Below are positions 37,108-49,060 of a stretch of DNA of 64,000 bases, piece by piece. The translations under genes were made by a program, and so were the position numbers. Under the pieces are notes generated by a model. The model was not told where the DNA came from and ran no database searches. It worked only from the letters and a program-made list of their open reading frames with translations. The stretch spans positions 2,129,034 through 2,193,033 of the forward strand of contig NW_006497658.1 of assembly GCF_000471905.2 (NCBI RefSeq), in the 5' to 3' direction. The stretch's first letter is position 1; each line of letters opens with the position of its first letter. Origin of the DNA: Amborella trichopoda (Eukaryota > Streptophyta > Magnoliopsida > Amborellales > Amborellaceae).

Positions 37108-38530
37108 TTTGGTATATGTGACTATTAAAGGCCATATGAGTGCTTGTAATTGGACTTTTTGATATAATGGAACATGAACTCAATGGGAGTGTGGTTCGGT
37201 ATGGATTGTACTAAACAAACGATGTTTACTGATACCGGATTGATCTGGACGAACTAGGCCAGCCGATTGAGAAAAACTTATGTTACCTAGGCATAAAGAA
37301 TAAACTGGTAAGGGTTATAATGGGTCATCCCTTGATGAGGTCGGAGTATGCCGGAATGAGTGAGCCGATGGACTATGAGGCCCTTGTGTGCGATGTGGGC
37401 CTTTAGAGACAGGGGATAAATCTCATCTGCATATCATCACACCACATACACATATGATAGCCGTTTGGGAAAGCAATCCATCTTTTAGGTGAAACTTATG
37501 CATGTGCGAGAAATTACCCTTATGCAGCTGTGGTTGCATCAAATCTATGTGAGCTTGATACGTCTCTAGGGGAGAACTTGAAATCCACATGTTGAAATTA
37601 CGACTCCTTGCCCATTAGCTAGACTTTGGTGACCCACTAATGAACCCTTGTATAGACTGTGGGTGATGGGCAATACTAGATCGTTTGAGAAAGTAAGTGT
37701 GGACTGTAGTCAATAGTAGAAGGTGGAGTACGCCAATGTTTATTTATTTATTCCTTGACCATATGGATCATTTTTCCATCAAAAGTATTTAATTATGTTT
37801 CTTTTAATTTTATATGATTTTTAGAATTGTTATTGAATTTTTCTGAGTCTCTAAGTATTTTATTTCTAAAATTTTGACATATAAAAATAAAAATATTGAT
37901 TTTATATTGATTTAATTATTCAAATTGGATTTTATGAATTTTTAAAAATCATAAATTATTTTAAATAATTTTAATATTCCATGGAAAGCCCAAATATATA
38001 TAGGGGCCCACCATGACAATTTGGTGGGGGCCATGATGTGCCACCTAGGGTGGCATGCCCCCATCTTGTGGACTTTCCTGTCATTTAATTCAAGCTTATG
38101 ACTTGAGAGTGAAGAAAGCTTATGTTTTGGAAAGATTGTGTTTGAAAGAAGCTTTGAAATTGAATACAAAAAAATGTGAGACGACTTATGCATGAAAATA
38201 AGAAAGCACAATATTATCATAGATATTTTTTTATTCAAATTAATTGATGGAGAAATAGTTTCGAAAATGGGAGATAAATGTTCTAACGCCTTCTATATGA
38301 TTTCGATGACCTATCTATAGAATGAAGAGCTCATATCTCTCACCTCACCCCACAAGTCACCCAAGATCAATTGTGCATATTCAATCTCACTAGAAGAGGC
38401 AAACTATGGAATAACCAAAGAAACCTTAAACTTATTCAAGACTATAAAAAGAAGTGCTCTCTATGTCTCTTACACATTAATCTCTCTCTTCTCTCTCTAA
38501 AGCCATAAAGGAGCACTACCCAACCAGTAA
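37108..38530 (+). mobile_element. Copia-type LTR, copy 6, 3'-truncated
   Basis: Starts TTTGGTATATGTGACTATTAA, a damaged form of TGTTGGGTATGTG, and is collinear with the other LTRs in plus orientation, including the hairpin (38022-38064). It ends in the CT-rich transcribed part near 38530, before the GTGGGGTATG...GTAATCTCCG end of the other copies. It sits at the right border of block B. Confidence 0.8.
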
Positions 38531-38684
38531 AGTTGTATTATATTGTTAAAACTATAACAATATTTGTAATAATAATATAAATATAAATTTGAATAATAAA
38601 ACTTACAATTGTAATCATGATATCATATTACATTGATTTGTATGATAAGAATAATATAAATATTAATTCGAATAATAAAACTTA
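38531..38684. repeat. About 80-bp tandem repeat at MULE insertion site
   Basis: AATAATAAAACTTAC, then an AT-rich segment with GATATCATATTACATTGAT, occurs at about 38592 and again split around element A (38671-38684 and 40440-40480). The repeat lets the empty site be reconstructed. Confidence 0.7.
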
Positions 38685-40439
38685 GAAAAAATTACTAAAA
38701 ATCTCTCAAGATGAGGTTTTTAGACCTTCTATCCCCACCTTAACATTTCTTTACTCTCCTTTTTAAAATATCAACTTTCCTTACTAAAACCCCCCAACCC
38801 AGAAAAATAAGAGTTAAAAATAATTTTACCCCCATTTTGACCTTTACTCGCTACCCCTCCCATTAACCCATTTACTCTGTTTTCCTTACGAACCTTGGTT
38901 TTCACCCATTCCTCTATTTTCCTCACGCTGACGGCTTCTTCCTCAATGCTCACGGCCTCTTCCTCATACTCACGGCCTCTTCCTCATGCTCACGGCTTTC
39001 TCCTTCACCACCACGACTTCTTCCTCACGGTTTTCTCTATTTTCCTCAGCTTCTTCCTCACGTCTTCTTCCTACTGGATTTCCCTCTCCATTATCTTCCT
39101 CACGGTTTTCCCTCTCCACGAATTTCTTTCTCTCTCCATTGGCTTCCTCACACAAATCAAATCTTTCTGTAGGCAAAATAAATAACATATAGAGGAAATT
39201 CCAACCCAATATAGAAGTATTCTTGAGAGAGAGAGGAGAGGAGAGAGAGTGTATCTCTATGCATTTTAGAGAGATAGAGGGAGATTTTACACAATATAGA
39301 GGTATTCTAGAGAGAGAAAGAGAGAGATGGAGATTTTCCACAATAGAGGTACTTTAGAGAGAGAGAAAAAATGGAGACTTCACATAATAGAGGTATAGAG
39401 AGAGATTTCACACAACACAGATGTTTTCTAGCAAGAGAAAGAAGGTTGTTTGGTGAAAGAAAACCAGTATTTATAGCAAACAAATAATGAAGGAACAAAC
39501 CAAGAACTTGGAGCATTCTTGGGGGATCCAGCATTTTTTGAACACACTCCGGAGATCACAGTCCGACATTTATGAAACGCGCTCCGGCAAAACTAAAACT
39601 CACTTCAGCATTTTCTGAAAGCACTCCAGAGATCAGTTCACTGTAAAAAATCAGTCCGGCACCTGTAGAAAGCACTTCCACAAAATTAAAAATCACTCCG
39701 GCGTTTCTTGAATCCACTCCGAACATTGATTCACTGCTAATAGGCAATCCGAAATCTAAAACACGTGCACCGACAAAACTAAGAAGCACTGCGACATTTT
39801 CTAAATGCACTTCGGAGAATGTTCACTGTTAAATAAGCACTCCGGCATTTTCTGAATACACTTCGGAGAATGTTCATTGTTAAATAAGAACTCCGGCATT
39901 TGTAAAATGCACTCCGGCAACATTAGAAAGCACTCCGACATTTGCTGAAAGCACTCCGAAGACTAGTTCACTGTAAAAAAGCAGTCCGGCATCTATAAAA
40001 AGCACTTCGGCAAAACTAAAAGGCACTCCAGCTTTTCTTGAATTCACTCTGGAGATTGATTCACTGTTAATAGCCAATCCGGAATCTAAAAAATGCGCAC
40101 TGGCAAAACTAAGAAGCACTCCGGCGATATGTTTCCTGGATACACAGGCACTTCAGTCTGACATTTTAGATATTCGATTTGGCATATTGTTTTCTCATAA
40201 GCACTCCGACGAATAATAACCGCGGTCTAGTGTTAATGAAAATTGGGGTCCGTCGACAAGATTTGATCGCACGTTCAAGGTACGGGAAGGGGTATTTTTG
40301 GCAAAAAAAATAAACCTTTTTCAGTTGGGGAGGTTTTAGTAACGAAAGTTGGTTTTTTAAAAAAAGGAGTAAAGAAAGATTAGGGTGGGGATAGAAGGTC
40401 TAAAAAGCTCATTTTGGGGGATTTTTAGTAATTTTTCCC
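38685..40439 (-). mobile_element. Mutator-like TIR element A (non-autonomous)
   Basis: Terminal inverted repeats of about 115 bp (38685-38803 and 40319-40439), for example TTTTTAGACCTTCTATCCCC at both ends on opposite strands. The target duplication AAAACTTA lies at 38677-38684 and 40440-40447, and the neighbouring tandem repeat shows the empty site with one copy. Length is 1755 bp and no transposase is encoded. The interior has a CT-rich repeat (38918-39010), a GA-rich tract (39220-39440) and a CCGGA repeat array (39540-40130). I call it minus because its right end corresponds to the left end of element B. Long TIRs with an 8-9 bp duplication fit Mutator-like elements. Confidence 0.82.
39540..40130 (-). 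repeat. CCGGA monomer array of element A
   Basis: About 25-bp units with core TGCCGGAGTGC on the minus strand (GCACTCCGGCA on plus). A higher-order period of about 330 bp is visible: TTCACTGTAAAAAA occurs at about 39638 and 39969. The same core occurs in element B. Confidence 0.75.
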
Positions 40440-40539
40440 AAAACTTACTATTGTAATTATGATATCATATTACATTGATACATATGATTAATGTAATAAT
40501 AAGCCATGATAATCATATAATTGTGTATTACAATAAAAA

Positions 40540-41110
40540 TAAATTGAGGTAGTTATTGGTATAAAAATCTATTTAGGTTTTTTTTTCCATAAGAAAAATA
40601 AAATGAGGTATTTTTTTGTAAGAAAAATGAACTGTGGTACTTTTTGTAAGAAAAATAAGTTGAGGTATTTTTCAGAAAAATATTAGATGTACTTTTTTGA
40701 AAAGAAAATTGAAGTGAGGTAAATTGGCATACTTTTTGGTAAGAAAAATAAAATGAAGTACTTTTTTCATAAGAAAAATAAATTGACATACTTTTTGGTA
40801 AGAAAAATAAATTAAAATACTTTTTGGTAATTCAAATAAGCTAAGGTATTTTTCGTATAAAAAATAAATGAAGCAATTTTTTATGAGGTAAAGAAAATTA
40901 ATTTTTAGTATTTTTGGGTTAAAAAATAAATTGAGGTAACGTTTGATAAAAAATAAATCGAGGTACTTTTTCTTAGAAAAAAAATCAATGACGTGCTTTG
41001 TCATAAGATATTGTACTTTTTGATATAAAAAAATAAATTCAGGTTTTTGGTAATAAAAATAAATTGAGGTACCTTTATTATAAAAATCAATTTACGTTCT
41101 TTTCTTTTTT
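40540..41110 (+). repeat. Degenerate AT-rich minisatellite
   Basis: Units of roughly 35-40 bp combining AAGAAAAATAAATTGAGGTA with a T-rich segment (CTTTTTGGT) recur about fifteen times with indels. The long antisense open frames rich in Phe, Tyr and Ser are by-products of this repeat. Confidence 0.7.
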
Positions 41111-41189
41111 GGGGAAGTAATATGATTTTTTTCTTTTCTTTTAGAAACATCAGAGCTAATCTAACCCATAAAAACTAAGATAATGAGAA

Positions 41190-41560
41190 GGAAAAAGTTT
41201 ATATAAGGATGCAACCTTATAATGTAGAACCACGGATGCACCTCAAAAATCCATTGGAAAAGGTAGTTTTAATGTTGAAAGACCCTTTGATTGATCATCT
41301 CAACATCGAGATGTATGATCATGAAAAATAAAAAACGTTTTAAGTATTAGAAATAGTGCATTTTATAACATATTATCTACACCATTCATTTTCAAGATTT
41401 CATATGTTTATAGATCTACTTGATATTAACCATTTTTTAAATTTAAAATTTTATAATTAGATATAAAAATAGATTTTGAGATAATCCTAAAAACATTTTG
41501 CATCAAAATTATATACTGTGAACAAATTTGAAGGTGCCACCTTACCTCAGCTACGGATGC
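41190..41560 (+). mobile_element. MITE family X, copy 1
   Basis: Contains the family landmarks CACCTCAAAAATCCATTGG, TGATCATCTCAACATCGAGA, ATAGATCTACTTGAT and TAAAATTTTATAATTAG in that order. See the copy at 56146-56520 for the best terminal repeats. Confidence 0.7.
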
Positions 41561-41811
41561 ATCCGTGTGCCAATAAAACCCTTGCCACCAATTTAAAACC
41601 CTAGGGTATTATAACCAACGTCCCAAAACCTCTCGCTTCTAGGTCCATCCCTCTTCAAGTTTCGAAGTGTTGGCTATTTGTTTCCCTTATTTGCCATCCA
41701 TCCCAATCTTCTATTTTTTTGTGTTTTCTTTGATTTAGTTTGCTAGGAACATGCACTTATTTGGCAAGTCTCATTAGACGATTAATGGAAAACCAATAAA
41801 ATAATGGGAAA

Positions 41812-42190
41812 ACTTTATATAAGCCCAGGATCTAAAAAATCAAACTAGAGACTACCTTAAAATTTTTACTAGAACAGGTTGTTTTGATGCTCAAATATCC
41901 TCAAATTGATCATCTCGACATCAAGATGCATGGACATGAGAAAAAAAGGGATTTCAAATTTTGGAAATAATGTATCTTGTAATGCATTTTGAGACCGTCA
42001 ATTTTCAAGATCTTCAAGTTTTCATAGATCCGCTCGATCTACACTATTTTTTAAGCTTTAAATTTTATAATTAGAGATGAAAATATATTTTAAGGCTATC
42101 ACAAAGATTTCTAGTATTAAAACCATATTTCTCGATAGTATTTGAAGGTGTGCTCTTCTTTGATTGTTTAAAGCCTCGGCTCTGTACAAA
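41812..42190 (+). mobile_element. MITE family X, copy 2
   Basis: Same order of landmarks as copy 1 (TTGATCATCTCGACATCAAG, CATAGATCCGCTCGATCT, TAAATTTTATAATTAGAGAT), ending GGTGTGCTC...TTTGATTGTTTAAAGCCTCGG. Confidence 0.7.
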
Positions 42191-42764
42191 CTGCACCCAT
42201 ACATAATTGATATGGTTAATATTTTGAATAAACATGTATGGTTCACTATATCTGGTAAAAAAAATATTTTGAATATACATGTATAAAACCTACACTAAAC
42301 CAAAAAAGTAGAAAAACTTAGTCAATAATTTTAGAAAATTTGTATGGTTCAACCGAAGGGCGTCAATTAGTATCGGGACACTATAATAACTCGAATTCCC
42401 TTTGATACATTATCGGAGTTTGTGTAATTAAAGTTTCAATACAGCATAAAATAAAATCAACTTACAGAGTAATTAATGGAAAAACAGTACACAATTGCCA
42501 GAGTTAAAAATTTGATTAATTAAATATAAAACTTATTGTATGACTCAAGGAAAAGTTAAAAAGATTCAAAAATATGAAACTTAGTATATAATCACAAGAT
42601 AACTATTATGAACTAACTATATTTAGTTATATTATAATATACATAATATTGTCAATAATTAATACTATAATAGTTATGGATTTTAAGAATTATTTAAGAA
42701 ATAGTAGTTATCAGCATAATAATTAGAGTAATTATTACAGATTCTCCCTAAACCACTTCAGATT

Positions 42765-42910
42765 CTGGATCAGAAAGCAGGATCTCTTAGACACACCTGT
42801 CGGACACCCGCCTATGGTCTCCCCATCTTCTTGATCTCTGGATCAGAAAGCAGGATCTCTTAGACACACCTGTCGGACACCCGCCTATGGTCTCCCCATC
42901 TTCTTGATCT
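42765..42910 (+). repeat. Perfect 73-bp tandem duplication
   Basis: CTGGATCAGAAAGCAGGATC at 42765 recurs at 42838, and the following bases are identical to the end of the second copy. The identity suggests a recent event or an assembly artefact. Confidence 0.92.
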
Positions 42911-43277
42911 TGAAGGACGTGACTGATAACCTAGTATGATCTATGCAATAACCTCATTTTGACTCCATTCAATTCGAATGGGTGCTTTCTCCATTACAAT
43001 TATTGTGAAAATACATCAATAATAATTAGTCTTGAATAGTTTCTTTGTGAAAATATAGGTATATTCAAAGATTGACTATATGTAAAATCTGGTCAAATTA
43101 TAATTGTTCATATTGACTCTTAAAAATAACATTAGCTAAGTATGATTTGGCTACCCACGTGAAAATTGTTTATAGTCATTATGGAGAAATCCTTTACGAG
43201 ATCAGTGTGATTATCATTTCAAAAACGTACGACATCAATAATGATAGTTTTATATTATAAATGATGGTGTTATATAT

Positions 43278-43850
43278 TTTTTAATTGATTAATATTAAAT
43301 AATTGTTACTATCACAATTAAGTATACAACCTTTTGAAACAATAATACAAAATTGTGCAATAATTAAGGAAACCCTTATAAGTGTAAAATGTATATTTGA
43401 TATTATTAATCTATCCGATTGGCTAATCATATGGTGATTACAATAAACTATTACATTTTTATTATGTATTAAAAATTATTTGTTAGAAATTAATATCAAT
43501 TGTAACGTTAATTATTTTGGTTTCCAAACAATATTGTACTGTTAATAATTTTACCTACAATTTTTAATTGATTAATATAAAATAATTATTACCATCACAA
43601 TTAAATATACAACCTTTTGATACAATAATACAAATTTGTGCAATAACTAAGGAAACCCTTATAAATGTAAAATTTATATTTGATATTATTAATCTATCCG
43701 ATTGGATAATCATATGGTGATTACAATAAACTATTACATTTTTATTATGTAGTAAAAATTATTGGTTAAAAATTAATATCAATTGTAATATTAATTATTT
43801 TTGTTTTCAAAAAAATTGTACCGCTAATAATTTGCCTTCAATAATATATT
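43278..43850 (+). repeat. 283-bp tandem duplication
   Basis: TTAATTGATTAATAT begins at 43281 and again at 43564. Landmarks such as TATACAACCTTTTGA and TATCCGATTGG repeat at matching offsets. The two units differ by scattered substitutions. Confidence 0.88.
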
Positions 43851-44559
43851 TATAGTTTCAATAACATATTGCATAAATAATCATATTTTTTTATTATAAG
43901 TTTCATTATAATGTAGTCCTAATCATATTGAGTGATATTATTACCATCTTAAAATCTCCAGCGTTTTAATGTAATAGTTATAAACTAGTTGTAGTAATGC
44001 AATGTATAATAAGCATTACAATCAAAGATGAAGCTTCTAAAGTTGCAGAGATCTCTTGTTGGTTGATCATTGAAAGTGCATCAATAATAGATGAAGTGGG
44101 GAACTTTCAAAATTACAGAAATTTTTAGTTCTCTGACCTAATCGACACTGCATAATTTGGGGAAATTTTTAAAGCCCTAGATCTTAGATCTTGGAAATCA
44201 CAAAAAAAATGGAAATCGAACTTTCAAAGTTGTTGAAATCTCTGGTTATCTGATCATGGAAATCAAAGGACCCATTAAATTTTTTTTACTGGCTTTGATC
44301 ATCAAAATGAAAAAAGGAATTTTTTTGGGGAATAAGTTTTGTTTTCTTTAAAGCATTGTTCTTTGGAAAAATTGCATAAAACCCCCCAAAATGAACTTCC
44401 TAAACATTTTACCCCCAACCTAACTTTTCCTCGCAACTTTTTCCCTAGAACTATCTTTTCTAGCAAATAACCCCCAACACAAAAAGTTCATTTTTTTTAC
44501 GAAAATACCCTTCCCATGCATAATAAATCATTTTCTGATCCAATAAAAGGAAACGCTGG

Positions 44560-45775
44560 ATCACGGTTGCCAAAAGCCAAACTGCCCTCTCCAGTGACAT
44601 AAACGTCTGACCGTAGCTCACAAATGTCGGATCGCTCATTAATCTAGGATCAATTGCCAGACCGCACTTGTAAAATGCCAAACTGCCCCTCCAATAGCAT
44701 AAATCCTCAGACCGCGACAGCCAAATGCCGGACTGCAAAGATAGTCACCGGACCGAGTCTTACAAACACCGAATCGCACCTTCCATTGACATATTCGCCG
44801 GACTGCCCCTTCGTAACGCCGAACAGAGCCAATTCTAGTGACTTCAGTGCCGGACTGCCCTTCCAAATGCCGGATTATACTATTTACAGCGATTGAAGTG
44901 CTGGACTGTCCCTTCCAAACTCTGGACCTGCGAGTTGCAATGACCTCAGTGCCGGACTGCCTCTTGGAACTGCCGGACTGGCCGCTTGAAGTGTCGGACT
45001 GCCCCTTCAAAATGCTGGACCGGGCCAATTCTGGTGACTTCAATGCCGAACTGCCCCTTCCAAATGCCGGATCGCACCATTTATAATGACTTCAGCTCCG
45101 GACTGCCCCTTCCAAATGCCGAACCGGCAAATTGCAGTGACCTCAATGCCAGACTGCCTCCTGGAACTACTGGACTGACCGCTTGCAATGCCGGACTGCC
45201 CCTTCGAAATGCCGGATCAGGCCAATTACAGTGACTTTAGTGCCAGACTGCCCCTTCCAAATGTCGGGGTTGCACCATTTACAATGACTTCAGCGCCGGA
45301 CTGCCCCTTCCAAATGTCGGACCGGTGAGTTGCACTGACCTCACTACCGGACTGCCTTCTGGAACTGCCAGACTAGCCGCTTGAAGTGCTAGACTGCCCC
45401 TTCGAAACACCGGACCGGGCCAATTCCAGTGACTTTAGTGCCGAACTACCCCTTCCAAACGCTGGACTGCACCATTTACAGTGATTTCAATGCCGGACAG
45501 CCCCTTCCAAATGCCGGACCGGTGAGTTGCAGTGACCTCAGTGCCAGACTGCCTCCTGGAACTACCGAACTGGCCGCTTGAACTGCCAGACTGCCTTCGA
45601 AACGCCGAACCGGGCCAATTCTAGTGACTTCAGTGCCGGACTACCCCTTCCAAACGCCGGACTATACCATTTATACTGACTTCAGTACGGGACTGCCCCT
45701 TCCAAATGCCGAATAGGTGAGTTGCAGTGATCTCAGTGTCGGACTGCCTCCTGGATCTGCCGGACTGGCCGTTTA
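44560..45775 (+). repeat. Higher-order CCGGA repeat array of element B
   Basis: About 25-bp monomers with core TGCCGGACTGCC and frequent CCCTTCCAAA are arranged in a higher-order unit of about 196 bp. The marker GCCAATT falls at 44828, 45024, 45221, 45419 and 45614, spacings of 195-198 bp. There are nearly five units. Monomer order within the unit is kept (GCCAATT, ACCATTTA, GAGTTGCA, CTGGAACTG, GGCCGCTTG). Open frames across it on both strands are repeat by-products. Confidence 0.88.
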
Positions 45776-46017
45776 TGGGGACCTTTGCTCATGCCAACAA
45801 CAACCTCTATCACCAACCCATAGTGTCATACTGTCATGAGAAGTTATGAAGCAATTGCATTATACTACAGATCAAGTTTAACTACTGGCAACTTTCTTAC
45901 AGTTGGACCTCCAAATGGAAGAAAAAAAATAGTGTCCATATCAATGGAGTGTTCAATGACATTGATTATGGGTATCTTTCAACCTGTATTTGGAAGTTTG
46001 CATGATAACAAAAACAA

Positions 46018-46376
46018 TGGACATTTCATTAGCTGGCTGTTATGATAGAGTACCTTCAATTGTACAAAAAGAATGGACATTTCACTCTTTGAATATCACT
46101 ACTTAACATTTGTTTCAAACATACATATCACAACCAAAAATACATATCAATTGAAAAATACATCTCAAAAAAATGTTCATAGCCTTTACATGTTAACAAA
46201 AAGAATGGACATTTCATTAGCTAGCTGTTATGATAGAGTAGCTTCAATTGTACAAAAAGAATGGATATTTCACTTTTTGAATCTCACTACTTAACATTTG
46301 TTTCAAACATACATATCAAAGTCAAAAATACATATTAATTGAAAATACATCTCAAAAAAAGGTTAATAGCCTTTAC
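46018..46376 (+). repeat. About 180-bp tandem duplication in element B
   Basis: GGACATTTCATTAGCTGGCT at about 46019 recurs as GGACATTTCATTAGCTAGCT at about 46206, and the rest of the units align with small changes. Confidence 0.88.
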
Positions 46377-46619
46377 AACTTGCATTAGTCACTTTTCAAA
46401 TTACATATTCAGGTATCATCTAAAAAATGCATGTCAATCACTTTATTCGCCTCAGCCAGTTTTTTGGCCAGTTTGTAATACCATTTCCCTTTACTACGTA
46501 TCCCTCCCTAGTCCTTTCCTCCTAGACATCTCTCTTTCTCTTCATGATCGCAAATTCCACCTTGATTCCGTATGCAAGGCCGGTGTAGCTTCAATTTGGT
46601 GATTTTTTCTCTTGTCATT

Positions 46620-47777
46620 TTCTGTTCTTTATTCTCCTCTCTTTTTCTTCATCGGTCTCACTCTCTCTTTCTTCATCTCCACCATCTCCTTCTTCAGTCT
46701 CACTTTCCTTATGTCCACTATCTCCCTCCTCGGTCTCGCTTTCATCATCTCCACTATCTCTCTCCTCGCTCTCACTTCTACCATTTCCTTGACATCTGTC
46801 TCCATATGAGTGTTTTGCATCATGTACATAACGTCTGGATTCCCCTGTTAATACTTCACCACGAAGTGCAGCTTATAGTATCCCTATACAAGTTAATCGC
46901 TGCAAGTACACAATAAAAAACAAAATAGATAATTACAATAAATACATACTAAGTCGATAAAAACTAAAATACATAAATTAGATAATATAACAATCTCCTC
47001 TCTTCATCATGGCCTACAAAGGGGGGGCACATTTGATTGTGACTGCGAGGTGGGGCACATGGGAGTATTGCTATCATCATGGCCTATGAGGAGGGCACAT
47101 TTGATTACGACTGCGATGGGGGACACATGGGTGTATTTCTATATCTATGGGTAAACATGTTATACCAGGCCATATATTTATTTGTAGGCAGTCCATCATA
47201 TTTATCCACGTCTGCCTTGACAACATTGTGTTATCGTTGCCTCCAGTTGCTTATCTCTCTACTCAACTCGTTAATCCAACTTGTGGGGTGTAAACCGATT
47301 TTTTCCTTCCACTTGGGTGGCCCAACAAGAATCACTTGTGTCTTCCCAAATTGCCGCAGTACACAATCAGACATATAGTACTCTGCAATGTGGAAACTTA
47401 TCAGATATGATCGGCACAACGTGTTTTTTTTACTGAATGTATCTAATGAGTTGTACTCCTTATATGGTTGCCAAGTCACCTACAACAAAAACATAATACA
47501 AAAACCACTTATTTGTATTTGCCTTAGATATATTTACCTACAATTATATAAATACACAAGCAAACTACCAACCATGTTTGTATTTGCATTTGATAGATTA
47601 CCTACAATTACATAATCACATAAGCAATTCACTAACCATGTCAATTTAGATGTCATCAAGCGTTGGTAATGGGTCTTTGCTGTGTGGTTGTTTCTTCCAC
47701 TTACATGCTCTAGGCATTTCTATGATGATAGTTGTAGGCTTAGTATGTAAAGCTGGAAAATTCTCATAGATCCAACA
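46620..47777 (-). pseudogene. Captured plant mobile domain (PMD) protein fragment
   Basis: Minus strand, three exon-like pieces. Piece 1 (47637-47777) follows a TTTTACAG acceptor and reads CWIYENFPALHTKP, the PMD block usually seen as W.WE.FP.L.P; it has one TAA before a GTTAGT donor. Piece 2 (about 47100-47479) follows TTGTTGTAG and reads TWQPYKEYN, then DCVLRQFGKTQVI, and, after one stop, YMAWYNMFTHRY. These match the PMD order W.PY, RV.RQFG..Q and Y..WY...HR. Piece 3 (46620-46905) follows CTTGCAG and encodes a Ser/Glu-rich acidic tail (SESEERDSGDDESETEE). PMD proteins (MAIN/MAIL group) also occur inside plant transposons. Several stops make this copy non-functional. Another exon with YFIEYAVEEVRPP may lie near 47890-47940. 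Confidence 0.65.
47000..47135 (+). repeat. About 75-bp tandem duplication
   Basis: ATCATGGCCTA, GGGGCACATTTGATT, and GACTGCGA occur twice (about 47005 and 47075), overlapping the 3' edge of PMD piece 2. Confidence 0.75.
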
Positions 47778-48599
47778 CTGTAAAAAAAATAGCTGGAATG
47801 CGAAAAAATAGCTAGAGGGCAATTAGTTTGAAGCCAAAGAAATTATAAATATCTAAATATTGACTATAAAATTGTGAACATTACCTATGGGGGGTCTGAC
47901 CTCTTCGACTGCGTATTCTATGAAGTACTTCAACCCCTACGTTCACTCCCATCAAATACATAGACGAATACTTGATTCTCACCTTCAAAGGCGTTTGACA
48001 TCCTAACAATATCATCGTCAATATATAGGTTCACAATAAATTCTCAATATAAAATACTTCAAAGATCTCAAGTAGATTTCAAGTACGAACTGCTCTGCTA
48101 CGGATTTTTGTATGTCATCTAACTTAGTTCTGCTGTCAATTATAAATGTACATGCATCAGCACCAATATAATTTAAAGTCCCATTAACACTTCATTGGAG
48201 TTCTCCACTAAAATACAATAAATCAATCTGTCATCACCCATTTCATTTTGTCCTGCACAAGAATTGTAATAATTTACACTCCACACATTGCATTACAACG
48301 TCTTAATATTGGGCTTGAACTTGCGAAAGTTTGGCAGGCTGTTGGATTTTTTTTCAAATAGCTACAATTAAATTTTAATAAGAGGTAGGCACATTGTTGG
48401 GGGGTATATAACCTACAAACACAAGAGCTACTACTAAAATTAATAAGAGCTAGGCATAATTTTAATTTTTTATTGACGAACTAAATTTGAACAAAAGAAA
48501 TAAGATGGATCATTCATACCCAAAATTTATAGCAAAACAAACCCAATAAATAATAAATTTACAATAGGATCGTAGTTAAACATTTGGGCACTGCTAGCT

Positions 48600-49060
48600 A
48601 AGCAACACCAGAAGTACTATTTGGAAAGGGAAAAAGATTAATAGGTGTTGGAACGAGTATAGAATATACTCGAACTCTATTAAAATGACACTTATGGCAA
48701 GCTGGCTTCTGCCCCTTTATGGTGCATTCCATTTATAACTTCTAGATTATATTGATCAATCTACCAGCCTATATGTTCGTCATTTTTCAAGCCTTCAAGT
48801 TGCAGCAAATTATAAATGAGTTCCTTCTCCTGAGCTAAGGCATTGATATGGCTTAGTTGTACATTGTGATCTATGGTTGCATCAAATTATAAATGAGCTC
48901 CTTCTCCGCAGCTAAGGCATTGCTATGTATGGCTTAGTTGTACATTGTCATCTATGGTTGTAGTTTGAGACAGTAAATCAAGACGCTGAACCCCAATGCA
49001 TCTCAACAACTTGATCAAAGTGGCCTGAAGCCATGTCCAAATAAATCTTTAACGTCTTCG
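48600..49060 (-). other. Unidentified coding-like tract in element B
   Basis: On the minus strand a Glu/Leu-rich segment (HINALAQEKELIYNLLQLEG) suggests part of a coiled-coil exon. An 80-bp tandem duplication (about 48800-48965) repeats it. I do not recognise the family. No start, stop or splice structure is secure. Confidence 0.3.

Larger units (their letters stand above)
40448..44352. other. AT-rich intergenic stretch with repeats, no gene
   Basis: 40540-41110 is a run of diverged short units (AAAATAAATTGAGGTACTTTTT and variants), a degenerate minisatellite of about 35-40 bp. Two copies of MITE family X follow (41190-41560, 41812-42190). Then come a perfect 73-bp duplication (42765-42910) and a 283-bp duplication (43278-43850). 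No coding region is seen. Confidence 0.6.

Noticed and set aside
38895..39341. Overlapping frames on both strands in element A
   Set aside because: Low-complexity CT/GA repeats and TCACGGC tandem units. No transposase or captured-gene motif.
40553..41004. Phe/Tyr/Ser-rich minus-strand frames
   Set aside because: They come from a degenerate AT-rich minisatellite whose complement happens to lack stops.
44560..45775. CRISPR-like appearance of regularly spaced GCCGGACTGCC units
   Set aside because: Spacers are themselves repeats in a 196-bp higher-order pattern, the setting is a plant transposon, and no cas genes exist.
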